A stretch of DNA of 64,000 bases from NCBI GenBank assembly GCA_035551835.1, contig DASZMN010000095.1, positions 1 through 64,000 on the forward strand, read 5' to 3'. The notes beneath the pieces are model-generated. The model worked only from the letters and a program-made list of their open reading frames with translations, did not search any database and was not told where the DNA came from. Below are positions 1-8,262 of this stretch, piece by piece (position 1 is the stretch's first letter; every line of letters begins with the position of its first letter). The DNA comes from Bog-473 sp035551835. Lineage in GTDB: Bacteria; Actinomycetota; Acidimicrobiia; Acidimicrobiales; RAAP-2. Position numbers and translations under genes: made by a program.

Positions 1-567
1 CAGCATCCAGCGCTCCATCGTCTCGATGAAGACCTTGGGGTCCTGATCCAAAAACCGCTGGCGGTTGCCCGGGTTGCGCTCGATCACCTCGGCCCACTCG
101 GGCAATTCCGCCACTGCCTCCATGCCGCCGGACGTCCAGGCGGCCGCCAGCGAGCCACCGCAGTAGTGCATCGCCAGCGAGAGCAGCCCGTAGACGCCGC
201 CGCTGATCCACCAGATCGCGAGGCCTTGGGCCGCCCCCCGGTGCGCCGCGGCGAGCAACGACACCCGGGCCCCTCCCGATCCGCCGATGATCACCGCCGG
301 CGTCATGTCGAGCTGTTCGAGCAATCCGACCAGCGCGTCGGCCTGCATGGCCGATTCGGAGGCGCCCTCGAAGCACACGTCCGACTCGCCACAGTTCGGC
401 CGGTCCCAGATCAACACCCGGTTGCCGTGCGCCGCCAACTCGACGGACAGCTCGCGCACGCCGGGGGACTCCTTGGTGAAGCGGCCGCCCGGGGTGACGA
501 CCCATGGGCGACCCTCCCCGATCGTCTCATAGGCCAGCGTGATGCCGTTGACGGTCGCCGTGGTCAC
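1..567 (-). CDS. alpha/beta hydrolase (3' part cut off by window edge)
   Basis: The first 189 residues of an alpha/beta-hydrolase-fold protein are present; the C-terminus with the acid and His of the triad lies outside the window. The nucleophile elbow reads GGSGGA with Ser at about residue 97, preceded by a D-R-P-N-x-G stretch typical of the oxyanion-side loop. The GTG start follows a GAGGAA ribosome site. It lies 43 bp downstream of an ACAD gene on the same strand and is probably the last visible gene of the operon that starts near 7118. Hydrolysis of an ester, a C-C bond or a thioester intermediate is possible; the substrate cannot be told. Confidence 0.85.
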   Translation of the reverse strand, partial: MTTATVNGITLAYETIGEGRPWVVTPGGRFTKESPGVRELSVELAAHGNRVLIWDRPNCGESDVCFEGASESAMQADALVGLLEQLDMTPAVIIGGSGGARVSLLAAAHRGAAQGLAIWWISGGVYGLLSLAMHYCGGSLAAAWTSGGMEAVAELPEWAEVIERNPGNRQRFLDQDPKVFIETMERWML

Positions 568-610
568 GGTCGGGTTCCTCCTCGTTCTCGGAGATGGAGC
601 TCTGCGGTGG

Positions 611-1900
611 TCAGCTGGTGTTGGGCCGGCCGCGCGGGACGTCGCGGAACGGTACGTCCTTGTCCAGGCGTCGCTCCCGCGGCATGGCGAGCACGCGCTC
701 GCTGATGACGTTGCGAGCCATCTCCAACGTGCCGCCGCCGATGGCGCCGCCCTGGCGCATGATGAAGTTCAGCGCCGCCCGGGCCGATGGGCCGTCCCCG
801 CTCCAGGCGGCACCGGCCGAGCCGGCCGCCTCGAAGACAAGGGTGTTGACGCGCAGCTGCGCCGTCCCCTTGAACAGGCGCACGAGGGCGGCCGCCTGGT
901 CGGACAGCGTGCCCGTCGCAATGCTCTCGCTGATCCGCTTGCTCAACGCGTCACCGACCAGCTCGAGCATGCGGGCCTCGCCGATCCGCTCCTGGGTCGC
1001 GGTGTCGTCCAGCAGTCCGGCCTCGCGTGCCACCGTGGCGACCAAACCGGCGTCCATGCTCCCGTGCGTGATGCCGACGGGCTCGGTGACGTAGGGCGAA
1101 TTGAAGAGCATTCGCTCGTGGAACATCCACCGGGTTCCCACGGTCCAGCCGTCGTCGACCTCGCCGACCCGGTCGGTGTCGGGCACCACCACGTCGGTCA
1201 GGAACTCCTGGCAGAACTCCCGGGACCCGTTGAGCATCTCAATACGGTGCACCTCCACGTTGGGCTGGTGGATTGGCAGCATGAAGACGGTGAGGCCGCG
1301 GTGCTTGGGCACGTCCCAGTTCGTGCGGGCGAGGCACAGGCCCCAGTCCGACCACCAGGCTCCGGTGGTCCAGACCTTCGAACCGTTGAGCACCCACTGC
1401 TCGCCGTCGCGCACCGCGGTCGTCAGGGCGCCGGCCACGTCGGAGCCGCCGCTCGGCTCGGAGAGGAACTGCATCCACAACTCGTCGCCGCGCAGGATGG
1501 CCGGGATGTGACGCAGCTTCTGCTCGTGGGTCCCGAACTCCAAGATGACGGCCGCGCAGGGCGAGAACGTCGGCACCTGGATGCGGCGGGGATAGTCGTG
1601 CCCGACGATCTCCTCGTTGAAGACCTTCTGGTGGGCCATCGTCAGACCCTGGCCGCCGTACGCCTCGGGAAAACAGATTCCCGCCAGCCCGGCGTCGAAG
1701 AGCCCGCGCTGCAGCTCCCGCTCGTGCGCGATCCCGGCGAGCTCGGCCTCCTCGTCGTTGCGGCTGTAGTCCAGGCGCAACTCCTCCATGGTCATGGGGC
1801 GCAGGTTGGCCCTGATGTAAGCCCGCGCCCGGAGGCGGAAGCTCTCGAGTTCTTCCATCTCCTCGGTCCCTCGATCCTCGGCGGCCGCCAGCGCGCTCAC
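611..1900 (-). CDS. acyl-CoA dehydrogenase, larger subunit of a two-gene pair
   Basis: A 429-residue FAD-dependent acyl-CoA dehydrogenase. The FAD and substrate region shows LSEPSGGSDVAG, followed by the W-V-L-N-G-x-K-V-W-T-T strand. At the place where medium-chain enzymes carry the catalytic Glu (the E-G-T near the C-terminus), this protein has GGGT. That is usual for actinobacterial FadE proteins that work as heteromers or use a Glu placed elsewhere. The GTG start shares 4 bp (GTGA) with the stop of the upstream ACAD, which argues for translational coupling and an alpha2beta2 complex like those known from cholesterol side-chain degradation. Function is inferred from family and context; the substrate is unknown. 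Confidence 0.9.
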   Translation of the reverse strand: MSALAAAEDRGTEEMEELESFRLRARAYIRANLRPMTMEELRLDYSRNDEEAELAGIAHERELQRGLFDAGLAGICFPEAYGGQGLTMAHQKVFNEEIVGHDYPRRIQVPTFSPCAAVILEFGTHEQKLRHIPAILRGDELWMQFLSEPSGGSDVAGALTTAVRDGEQWVLNGSKVWTTGAWWSDWGLCLARTNWDVPKHRGLTVFMLPIHQPNVEVHRIEMLNGSREFCQEFLTDVVVPDTDRVGEVDDGWTVGTRWMFHERMLFNSPYVTEPVGITHGSMDAGLVATVAREAGLLDDTATQERIGEARMLELVGDALSKRISESIATGTLSDQAAALVRLFKGTAQLRVNTLVFEAAGSAGAAWSGDGPSARAALNFIMRQGGAIGGGTLEMARNVISERVLAMPRERRLDKDVPFRDVPRGRPNTS

Positions 1901-3036
1901 GCCGCCACCTCGTTGCGGACGTCGAGGAGGCCGGCGATACGCCGGAGGTGCTCCGGCGGCGTCCCGGCCAGCGAGCGGTTGACCGTGAGCCGCCGGAGGT
2001 ACAGGTGGAGATCGTGCTCGAAGGTGACGCCGATCCCGCCGTGCAGCTGCACGCAGTCGTGGATGAGCTCGGCGCCGTAGTGCCCGATGAACGCCTTGGC
2101 GGCGCTCGTGAGCTCGTCCGCGTTGTCCGCGTTCGCCTGCACGGCGGCACAGGCGACGTCGCTGATGGCGTGGCCGCCCTCGAGCCACGTCATCATGTCG
2201 GCGAAGCGGTGCTTGAGCGCCTGGTACGAGGCCAGGGGCCGGCCGAACGAGTAACGGTTGAACGACCACTCGACCGTCATGTCGAAGGCGGACTGCATGC
2301 ACCCGACCGCCTCGGCGTTGAGGATCGACAGGGCGTAGCGCATCAACCGTTCGGCGTCGGGCGCCGCCTGGCCCCGGGCACCCACCAGTCCTTCCGCGGC
2401 GATCGAGACGCCGTCGAACGTGACGGCACCGAACCGACGGGACAGATCCACCGTCGCCATGGCCTCCACCGAGACCCCGGCGGCGGAAGCGGGGACGAGC
2501 AGCTGGGTGAGGCCGTCGCCGTCGCGCCCGCTCACCAGGAAGTGGTCCGCCTGCGCGGCGTACTCCACCGGCCGCGCCGTGCCGCGCAGCACGACGCCGT
2601 CGCCGTCGCTCTCGACCGCCACGTCGGTGCGCCACTCCCCCGGCCGTTCGCCGAACCTTGGCGCACACCAGGTGGCGACGCACTCGCCCGAGAGCAGCGC
2701 GGCGAGCACGTCGGCCTGCGCCGCGCCCGCCTCGCTCAACGCCGCCGCGACCACGTTCGTCGCGAGCAGCGGTCCGGGTGCGGCGTGATGGCCGAACTCG
2801 TAGGCGACCAAACTGAGGTCCACGACCCCGGCGCCGCTGATGGTGCCGCCCCCGTGCGACTCGTCCACCAACAACGAGGTCCAACCCAGCTCGGCCCCGC
2901 GGCGCCAGTAGTCGCGATCGAAACCGGCCTGGTCGTCGCGCAAGTGCCGCAAGGTGTCCGGCGGAGCCTGCTCCACCAGGAAGCGCTCCGTGGTCTCCGC
3001 GAAGATCGCCTGGTCCTCGCTCGGGGCGATCAGCAT
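1897..3036 (-). CDS. acyl-CoA dehydrogenase, partner subunit
   Basis: A 379-residue ACAD-family protein with the N-terminal helical domain starting S-E-D-Q-x-x-F and the C-terminal H-G-G-I-G-V-T-F-E-H-D-L-H-L-Y-L-R-R signature (about residues 335-353). This is the conserved flavin-facing end seen in the second subunit of FadE heteromers. The middle beta domain is divergent and lacks the strong S-E-P-x-x-G-S-D motif of its partner. It overlaps the next ACAD gene by 4 bp and lies 84 bp downstream of the amidohydrolase gene. Likely role: the non-identical subunit of an alpha2beta2 dehydrogenase that introduces an alpha,beta double bond into a bulky acyl-CoA. Confidence 0.88.
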   Translation of the reverse strand: MLIAPSEDQAIFAETTERFLVEQAPPDTLRHLRDDQAGFDRDYWRRGAELGWTSLLVDESHGGGTISGAGVVDLSLVAYEFGHHAAPGPLLATNVVAAALSEAGAAQADVLAALLSGECVATWCAPRFGERPGEWRTDVAVESDGDGVVLRGTARPVEYAAQADHFLVSGRDGDGLTQLLVPASAAGVSVEAMATVDLSRRFGAVTFDGVSIAAEGLVGARGQAAPDAERLMRYALSILNAEAVGCMQSAFDMTVEWSFNRYSFGRPLASYQALKHRFADMMTWLEGGHAISDVACAAVQANADNADELTSAAKAFIGHYGAELIHDCVQLHGGIGVTFEHDLHLYLRRLTVNRSLAGTPPEHLRRIAGLLDVRNEVAA

Positions 3037-3120
3037 GGCGGTTCTGGTCTCACTTTCTTCTTGTCTCGTGTCGGATGCAGATCGTGCCGCCCTCGGACGT
3101 GCCGGCGGCGGCGCTCGGGC

Positions 3121-4386
3121 TCAAAGGGCGCCGATCCCAGCGGCTTCGTTGCGCTTGCGCCACTCGTGGCGCGACATCCGGGCGACGTCGACGTCACGCG
3201 CCCGGCCGCGCAGGGCGCCGACGGTCGCTTGGTCCCTCGGCGTATGGGCGAACGGGTCCCAGTTGTAGAAGCGGCAGGCGTTCTGCCACGTGATCTTGTG
3301 GATCTCGGTCTCGTCGGTGACCCCGGCTTCGCCGAACTCGCGCCACGTGAACTCGGGGGAATTCGGCCAGGTGGTGTCGGTGTGGGGGTAGTCGCACTCC
3401 CAGGCAATGAGGTCGATCCCGATGCGGTCGCGCAGCAGGAGGCCCGACGGATCGGTGATGAAACAGGCCAGGATGTGGTCGCGGAAGACCTCGGAGGGGA
3501 GCTTGCCCCCGAAGTCGCTGTGGAGCCACTGCTGGTTGTTGTAGTGGCGGTCGATGCGGTCGAAGTAGAAGGGTATCCAGCCGATGCCGCCCTCCGACAG
3601 CGCCACCTTGAGCTCGGGGAAGCGGCGCAAGGTGGGGCCGAACAGCAGGTCCTGCGCCGTGATGGCGCTGATCTGGCAGGCCAGCACCATGAGGTGGTCG
3701 ACCGGGGCCTCCTCGGGGCGGCGGATGATCTGGAACCCGGCCCCGATGTGCAGCGAGAGGACCATGCCCTCGTCGCTGAGCGCGGCCATCATCGGGTCCC
3801 AGTAGCCCGAGAGGAAGCTCGGGAACCCCTGCACGTGCGGGGTCTCGAGGAAGCTGATCGACCGGCAGCCCTTCTTGGCCAGGCGGTGCACCTCGGCCAC
3901 CGCCGCCTCGACGTCCCACATGGGGACGATCCCGAGCGGGATGAACCGGCCCGGGTACGTCCCGCACCACTCGTCGATGGCCCAGTCGTTGTACGCCTGG
4001 AGCATCACGAGCGCGATCTCCTTGTCACGCGCCTCGGCGAAGGTGCGCGCGTTCCACCCCGCCATGGTCGGGAAGCACATGGAGCCGAGCACCCCGTTGG
4101 CGTCCATGTCGCGCACCCGCTCGTGCACGTCGAAACATCCCGGACGGAGCTCTGAGTAGGTCCCGGGATCGAAGCCCCACTCTTCGCTCGGCCAGCCCAC
4201 CGTGGCGGACATGCCGAACGAGGTGCTGGTCTTCTCCCCCTGGAATTCCCACTGGTCGATGCCGTCCTCGTGCACCACCCTCGGCGCGTCGTCCAGCCAC
4301 TTCTTGGGCACGTGGTTCTCGTACATGTGCGGGGGCTCGATCATGTGGTCGTCGATGCTGACCAGGATCATGTCGTCCATTTTCAT
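3121..4386 (-). CDS. amidohydrolase-2 family metal-dependent hydrolase
   Basis: A 421-residue TIM-barrel protein of the amidohydrolase-2 (ACMSD/LigW-like) family. The N-terminal metal motif reads S-I-D-D-H-M-I-E-P-P, a form common in actinobacterial members of this family. Later family marks are LHIGAGFQ (barrel His) and W-E-C-D-Y-P-H-T-D near the C-terminus. A good ribosome site (GAGGGGAGG) precedes ATG 4386. It follows the P450 gene by 25 bp. Members of the family act as decarboxylases or C-C/C-N hydrolases; which reaction applies here is not visible. It is not closely similar to the second family member at 20359-21561. Confidence 0.88.
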   Translation of the reverse strand: MKMDDMILVSIDDHMIEPPHMYENHVPKKWLDDAPRVVHEDGIDQWEFQGEKTSTSFGMSATVGWPSEEWGFDPGTYSELRPGCFDVHERVRDMDANGVLGSMCFPTMAGWNARTFAEARDKEIALVMLQAYNDWAIDEWCGTYPGRFIPLGIVPMWDVEAAVAEVHRLAKKGCRSISFLETPHVQGFPSFLSGYWDPMMAALSDEGMVLSLHIGAGFQIIRRPEEAPVDHLMVLACQISAITAQDLLFGPTLRRFPELKVALSEGGIGWIPFYFDRIDRHYNNQQWLHSDFGGKLPSEVFRDHILACFITDPSGLLLRDRIGIDLIAWECDYPHTDTTWPNSPEFTWREFGEAGVTDETEIHKITWQNACRFYNWDPFAHTPRDQATVGALRGRARDVDVARMSRHEWRKRNEAAGIGAL

Positions 4387-4411
4387 TTCGTGTGCCTCCC
4401 CTCGCGCCCGC

Positions 4412-5611
4412 TCACGCCGTGCGCACCGGCAGCGTCTCCCAGCCCCGCACCGTCGAGGTCCGGGCCCGCCGGGCCGCGTCGTAGTCGACCTCCCACTCGG
4501 GGAACCGGTTCAGCACCTCGTCGAGCGCCACGCGTCCCTCGAGGCGGGCCAGTGCCATGCCGAGGCAGAGGTGGATGCCGAAGCCGAAGGCCTGATGCCG
4601 GCCGATCTCGCGATGGATGTCGAAGCTGTCGCCGTCGGGGAAGTGACGCTCGTCGCGGTTGGCCGAACCGTTCAGCAGCACCATGATGCTGCCCTCGGGC
4701 ACCGTCTGGCCGTGGATCTCGACGTCGCGGTTCACGTAGCGGGACTGCACGGGGGACGGCGACTCGAAGCGCAACAGCTCCTCGATCGCGTTCGGGATCA
4801 GCGACCGGTCCGCCACGATGTCGGCGCGTTGGTGGGGATGGCGCCCGAGCACCTCACCGGTGAAGCCGATCAGGCGGGTCGTGGTCTCGTTCCCGGCCCC
4901 CGCCAGCAGGCCGACGTAGCCGAGGACCTCCTCGTGGGTGAGCGTGCGCGTGGTGCCCGTGACGTCCTCGAACTCGGCGTTGAGCAACTCGGTCATGAGG
5001 TCGTCGGAGGGGTGCTTGGCCCGCCAGGTGACGTAGTCCGAGAACACGTCGAACTGGGCTGAGCCGTCGTACGCGGCCTCGTTCGGCACGCCGTCGTCGA
5101 GGCGCAGGCCCGCGTCGAGGCGGTCGCGGATCGCCTCCTGGTCCTGCTCGGGGATGCCGAGCAGCATCCCGATGACCCGCATCGGCATGAACTTGCCGAG
5201 GTTCTCGATGAAGTCGAATCTGCCCGAGCCGACGAGGGGGTCGAGCACCTGGCCGCAGAAGGCACGCACCTGGGGCTCGAGCGCCTGCATCTTCTTCGGC
5301 GTGAAGACCCGGGAGAGCAACCCACGGTGCAGGTCGTGGTTCGGCGGGTCCTCGAAGAGGATGGACCCGGGAGGTATCTGCACCCCGGCCTTGATGATCT
5401 CGAGCACCGAGCCGCGCCCCGAGATGTACGTCTTCCAATCCAGCATGGCGGCGTCGACGTCGGCCCACCGGCTGAGCGCGAAGAACTCGTACTTCTCGTT
5501 GCGGTACAGCGGCGCCTCGTCCCGCAGGCGCTTCCAGACCGGGTACGGGTCGGCGTCGATCTCGAAGTCGTACGGGTCGTAATAGACGTCCGGGTCGCTG
5601 GTGACGGTCAT
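4412..5611 (-). CDS. cytochrome P450 (class I bacterial type)
   Basis: A 399-residue soluble P450. The I-helix motif AGAGNETT is at about residues 237-244, the E-x-x-R pair in EELLR at about 278-281, and the heme loop F-G-F-G-I-H-L-C-L-G has its Cys near 349. The size and the D-P-Y-P-V-W-K-R-L-R N-terminus are typical of actinobacterial P450s acting on terpenoid, steroid or fatty-acid substrates. ATG 5611 has a GGGGAGGAG ribosome site. It sits 19 bp downstream of the aldehyde dehydrogenase gene and closely resembles the P450 at 54918-56117, including a nearly identical N-terminal stretch. No ferredoxin is adjacent; the one at 23853-24044 may serve in trans. Confidence 0.95.
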   Translation of the reverse strand: MTVTSDPDVYYDPYDFEIDADPYPVWKRLRDEAPLYRNEKYEFFALSRWADVDAAMLDWKTYISGRGSVLEIIKAGVQIPPGSILFEDPPNHDLHRGLLSRVFTPKKMQALEPQVRAFCGQVLDPLVGSGRFDFIENLGKFMPMRVIGMLLGIPEQDQEAIRDRLDAGLRLDDGVPNEAAYDGSAQFDVFSDYVTWRAKHPSDDLMTELLNAEFEDVTGTTRTLTHEEVLGYVGLLAGAGNETTTRLIGFTGEVLGRHPHQRADIVADRSLIPNAIEELLRFESPSPVQSRYVNRDVEIHGQTVPEGSIMVLLNGSANRDERHFPDGDSFDIHREIGRHQAFGFGIHLCLGMALARLEGRVALDEVLNRFPEWEVDYDAARRARTSTVRGWETLPVRTA

Positions 5612-5630
5612 GCCGGAGTCGCTCCTCCCC

Positions 5631-7118
5631 CTAGCCCGCCGGCCACGAGACCGACTTGATCTCCAGGTACTGCTCGAAGCCCGGCGTGCCGTTCTGACGC
5701 CCGATCCCGCTGGCCTTGAAGCCACCGAACGGCAGGTCCGGCCCGTAGGGGGCACCGCCGTTGACGCTGACACCACCGGTGCGGATGCGCCGGGCCACGG
5801 CGAGCGAGTGCTCGACCGAACCCGAGAACACGCCACCCGACAGCCCATAGATGCTGTCGTTGGCGATGCGCACCGCGTCGTCCTCGTCCTCGAACGGAAT
5901 GAGGACGAGGACGGGGCCGAAGATCTCCTCCTGTGCGATCGTCATGGAGTTGTCGACGTCGGTGAAGAGCGTGGGCTCGACCCACCACCCCTTGGCGAAC
6001 TCGTCGCCCGAGGGGCGACCGCCCCCGACAGCCAGCGTGGCACCCTCGGCCTTGCCCTTCTCGATGTAGCCGAGCACGCGCTCGCGCTGCTTGGCCGAGA
6101 TGAGCGGGCCCATGATCACGTCCTCGCGGTGCGGCTCGCCGTAGGGCACGGCGGCGAACATGCTCTTCACGAGCTCCGCGCCCTCCTCGTAGCGTGACCG
6201 CGGCAGCAGCATGCGCGTCTGGATCGCACAACCTTGGCCGGCGTGGAAGCACGCCCCCATCCCCATCATCGCGGCCAGGCCCAGGTCGGCGTCCTCGAGC
6301 ACGATGGTCGCCGACTTGCCCCCGAGCTCGAGGAAGACGCGCTTCATGGTGGCGGCGCCCTTCTCCATGATCCGGCGCCCCACTGCGGTCGAGCCGGTGA
6401 ACGAGATCATGTCGACCTTCGGCGACAACGTCAGCTCCTCGCCGACGAGGTGGTCCGACGATGTCACGACGTTGATCACCCCGGCCGGGATGTCGGTCTT
6501 CTCGGCGATCAGCCGGCCGAGGAACGTGGCGTTCCACGGCGTGTCGGGCGCCGGTTTGACGATCATGGTGTTCCCGGTCGCCAGCGCTTGGCCGACCTTG
6601 TGCAGCGTCACCTCGACGGGGAAGTTCCACGGCACGATGGCACCGACCACCCCGACCGGCTCGCGCCAGATGCGCCGGGCGTCGAGCGAACCCGTGATGC
6701 TCACGGCGTCGGGCAGCACGGTCTCCCACTCGAAGTTGTCGATCTCCTTGGCCGGCCAGGCCAGGGCCTCGGAGAGCGGCGCGTCGAGCTGCGGGCCGCT
6801 GGTCGTCATCTTGGGGCAGCCGACCTCGAGGATGAGCTGCTCGCGCAGCTGCTCCTGCTCGGACTGCAGCGCCTCGTGCAGCTGCTCGAGGCACCGCTTG
6901 CGCAGGGCATGGTTGGTCGACCAGTCGGTCTCGTCGAAGGCCCGGCGGGCCGCGTCGATGGCGCGGTGCATCTCGGCGGTCGAGGCGTCCGCCACCCCCC
7001 CGAGCACCTCCTCGGTGGCCGGGTTGACGTTGTCGAAGGACCTGCCCGAATCGGCCTCGACCAACTTCCCGTCGATGAGCATCCGCTGCTCCGGATTGAC
7101 CTTCACTGCCTCGGCCAC
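5631..7118 (-). CDS. NAD(P)-dependent aldehyde dehydrogenase
   Basis: A 495-residue aldehyde dehydrogenase. The fold marks are all present: P-W-N-F-P, F-T-G-S-T-A-V-G (cofactor loop), L-E-L-G-G-K-S-A with the general-base Glu, and G-Q-G-C-A with the catalytic Cys. GTG 7118 is preceded by GAGAGGAAG. It is the first gene of a minus-strand operon whose promoter lies about 100 bp upstream. It would oxidise an aldehyde, perhaps made by the P450 encoded next to it, to an acid ready for CoA activation. It is a clear paralogue of 37216-38697, from the early N-P-A-T-E-E/D-V-L-G region through to the C-terminus. Confidence 0.95.
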   Translation of the reverse strand: MAEAVKVNPEQRMLIDGKLVEADSGRSFDNVNPATEEVLGGVADASTAEMHRAIDAARRAFDETDWSTNHALRKRCLEQLHEALQSEQEQLREQLILEVGCPKMTTSGPQLDAPLSEALAWPAKEIDNFEWETVLPDAVSITGSLDARRIWREPVGVVGAIVPWNFPVEVTLHKVGQALATGNTMIVKPAPDTPWNATFLGRLIAEKTDIPAGVINVVTSSDHLVGEELTLSPKVDMISFTGSTAVGRRIMEKGAATMKRVFLELGGKSATIVLEDADLGLAAMMGMGACFHAGQGCAIQTRMLLPRSRYEEGAELVKSMFAAVPYGEPHREDVIMGPLISAKQRERVLGYIEKGKAEGATLAVGGGRPSGDEFAKGWWVEPTLFTDVDNSMTIAQEEIFGPVLVLIPFEDEDDAVRIANDSIYGLSGGVFSGSVEHSLAVARRIRTGGVSVNGGAPYGPDLPFGGFKASGIGRQNGTPGFEQYLEIKSVSWPAG

Positions 7119-7221
7119 AGTCCACTTCCTCTCGTCGCTCAGCTTCACCCACCCCACGAGGGCGGCTGCCCCGCTGGCCGCCGGAAAGGGCCCGGTCACC
7201 CGGCTGGGACGCCGTTTTCGG

Positions 7222-7251
7222 AGGGTATCTGACTTTGACGTCGTCGTCAAA
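7222..7251 (-). promoter_or_regulatory. candidate promoter with overlapping operator palindrome
   Basis: On the minus strand TTGACG (7245-7250) and TACCCT (7222-7227) are separated by exactly 17 bp, a good match to a housekeeping -35/-10 pair (TTGACa; TAnnnT). The perfect inverted repeat TTTGACG-N4-CGTCAAA (7234-7251) covers the -35 box and half the spacer, where a repressor dimer would block RNA polymerase. It would drive the operon beginning at 7118. The plus-strand thioesterase gene starts at 7413, so the site may serve both directions. Confidence 0.6.
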
Positions 7252-7412
7252 ATTGACGGGATGCCCGTCCAAGTCCCAAGGTAGCGGCCTCGCGTCGCCG
7301 AACCGGCCGGGACGCCGAGGGCGGACCGCCCCCCGCCGAGGGATGGATCCGGCAGAGTTGGCGCCGGCAACGTCGCCCTCCCGTCCAACCGGCCGAGAAG
7401 AAGGAGACCCCG

Positions 7413-8243
7413 ATGCCGACCATTGACGCCTTCCTCGAGGCCTTGACGCTCGAACCGGTCGGCGAAGACCGCTACCGCGCCTCCAACCTGCCGTCACCGC
7501 ACGGCGTTGTGTTCGGCGGCCAGCTGTTGGCGCAGTCGATCATGGCGGGCCTCGCCGGCCAGGACGGCAAAGCGGTCAAGACGATCCATACGGTGTTCGC
7601 CCGGGGGGCGTCGCACGAAGCGCCCCTCGAGATCGACGTCGAGCGCATGCACGCCGGGCGCTCCGTGGCCAGCAGCACCGTCACCATCACGCAGGGCGAC
7701 CAGATCTGCACCCGCTCACTGATCCTTCTCAGCGCGGTCGAGGACGACGTCATTCGCCACGCCGACACCCGCCGGTCGGCGGCGGGTCCCGACGACGTCG
7801 CCGGTCACGTTCGCGGCGAAGGGGCATGGGAGATCGGCATCGTCGACAACGTCGACCTCGCCGATCCGGAGCAGGTCGGGCCGCCGGACCTCGACGTCTG
7901 GGTCCGTTTCGCCCGCGCCCCGGATGACCCGGCGACCGACCAGGCGCTCGTGGCCTATTCGACCGACGGCTTCCTCATCGGGACGGCGATGCGGCCGCAC
8001 GCCGGCGTCGGACAGGCGCAAGCCCACCGCACACTCTCGACGGGCGTGCTGAGCCACACGCTGACCTACCACGAACGGTGCCCCGCCGCCGAGTGGCACC
8101 TCTTGGAGCAGCGGTCGACCTACGCGGGGCACGGCCGCAGCTACGGCCGCGGCGAGATCTTCCGGTCCGACGGGGGGTTGGCCGCGTCGTTCGTGCAGGA
8201 CGCCATGATCCGCTCCCGTTCGGGCGGCGCCGGTAAACTCTGA
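7413..8243 (+). CDS. acyl-CoA thioesterase II (TesB-like double hot-dog)
   Basis: A 276-residue protein with two hot-dog domains of the acyl-CoA thioesterase II family. The N-terminal half has the G-G-Q-L-L-A-Q-S segment and the C-terminal half L-S-H-T-L-T-Y-H, as in TesB. ATG 7413 is preceded by AAGGAG with good spacing. It would hydrolyse acyl-CoA to free acid and CoA, perhaps freeing CoA trapped in dead-end intermediates of the neighbouring pathway. It is divergent from the 7118 operon and converges on the esterase gene that ends at 8263. Confidence 0.88.
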   Translation: MPTIDAFLEALTLEPVGEDRYRASNLPSPHGVVFGGQLLAQSIMAGLAGQDGKAVKTIHTVFARGASHEAPLEIDVERMHAGRSVASSTVTITQGDQICTRSLILLSAVEDDVIRHADTRRSAAGPDDVAGHVRGEGAWEIGIVDNVDLADPEQVGPPDLDVWVRFARAPDDPATDQALVAYSTDGFLIGTAMRPHAGVGQAQAHRTLSTGVLSHTLTYHERCPAAEWHLLEQRSTYAGHGRSYGRGEIFRSDGGLAASFVQDAMIRSRSGGAGKL

Positions 8244-8262
8244 GGCCGCCGGGGCCGTCTGC

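Noticed and set aside
1948..4155. A 735-codon open frame on the plus strand opposite the ACAD and amidohydrolase genes
   Set aside because: It is a GC-rich shadow of clear minus-strand genes: low-complexity Arg/Gly/Val content, no domain, no ribosome site.
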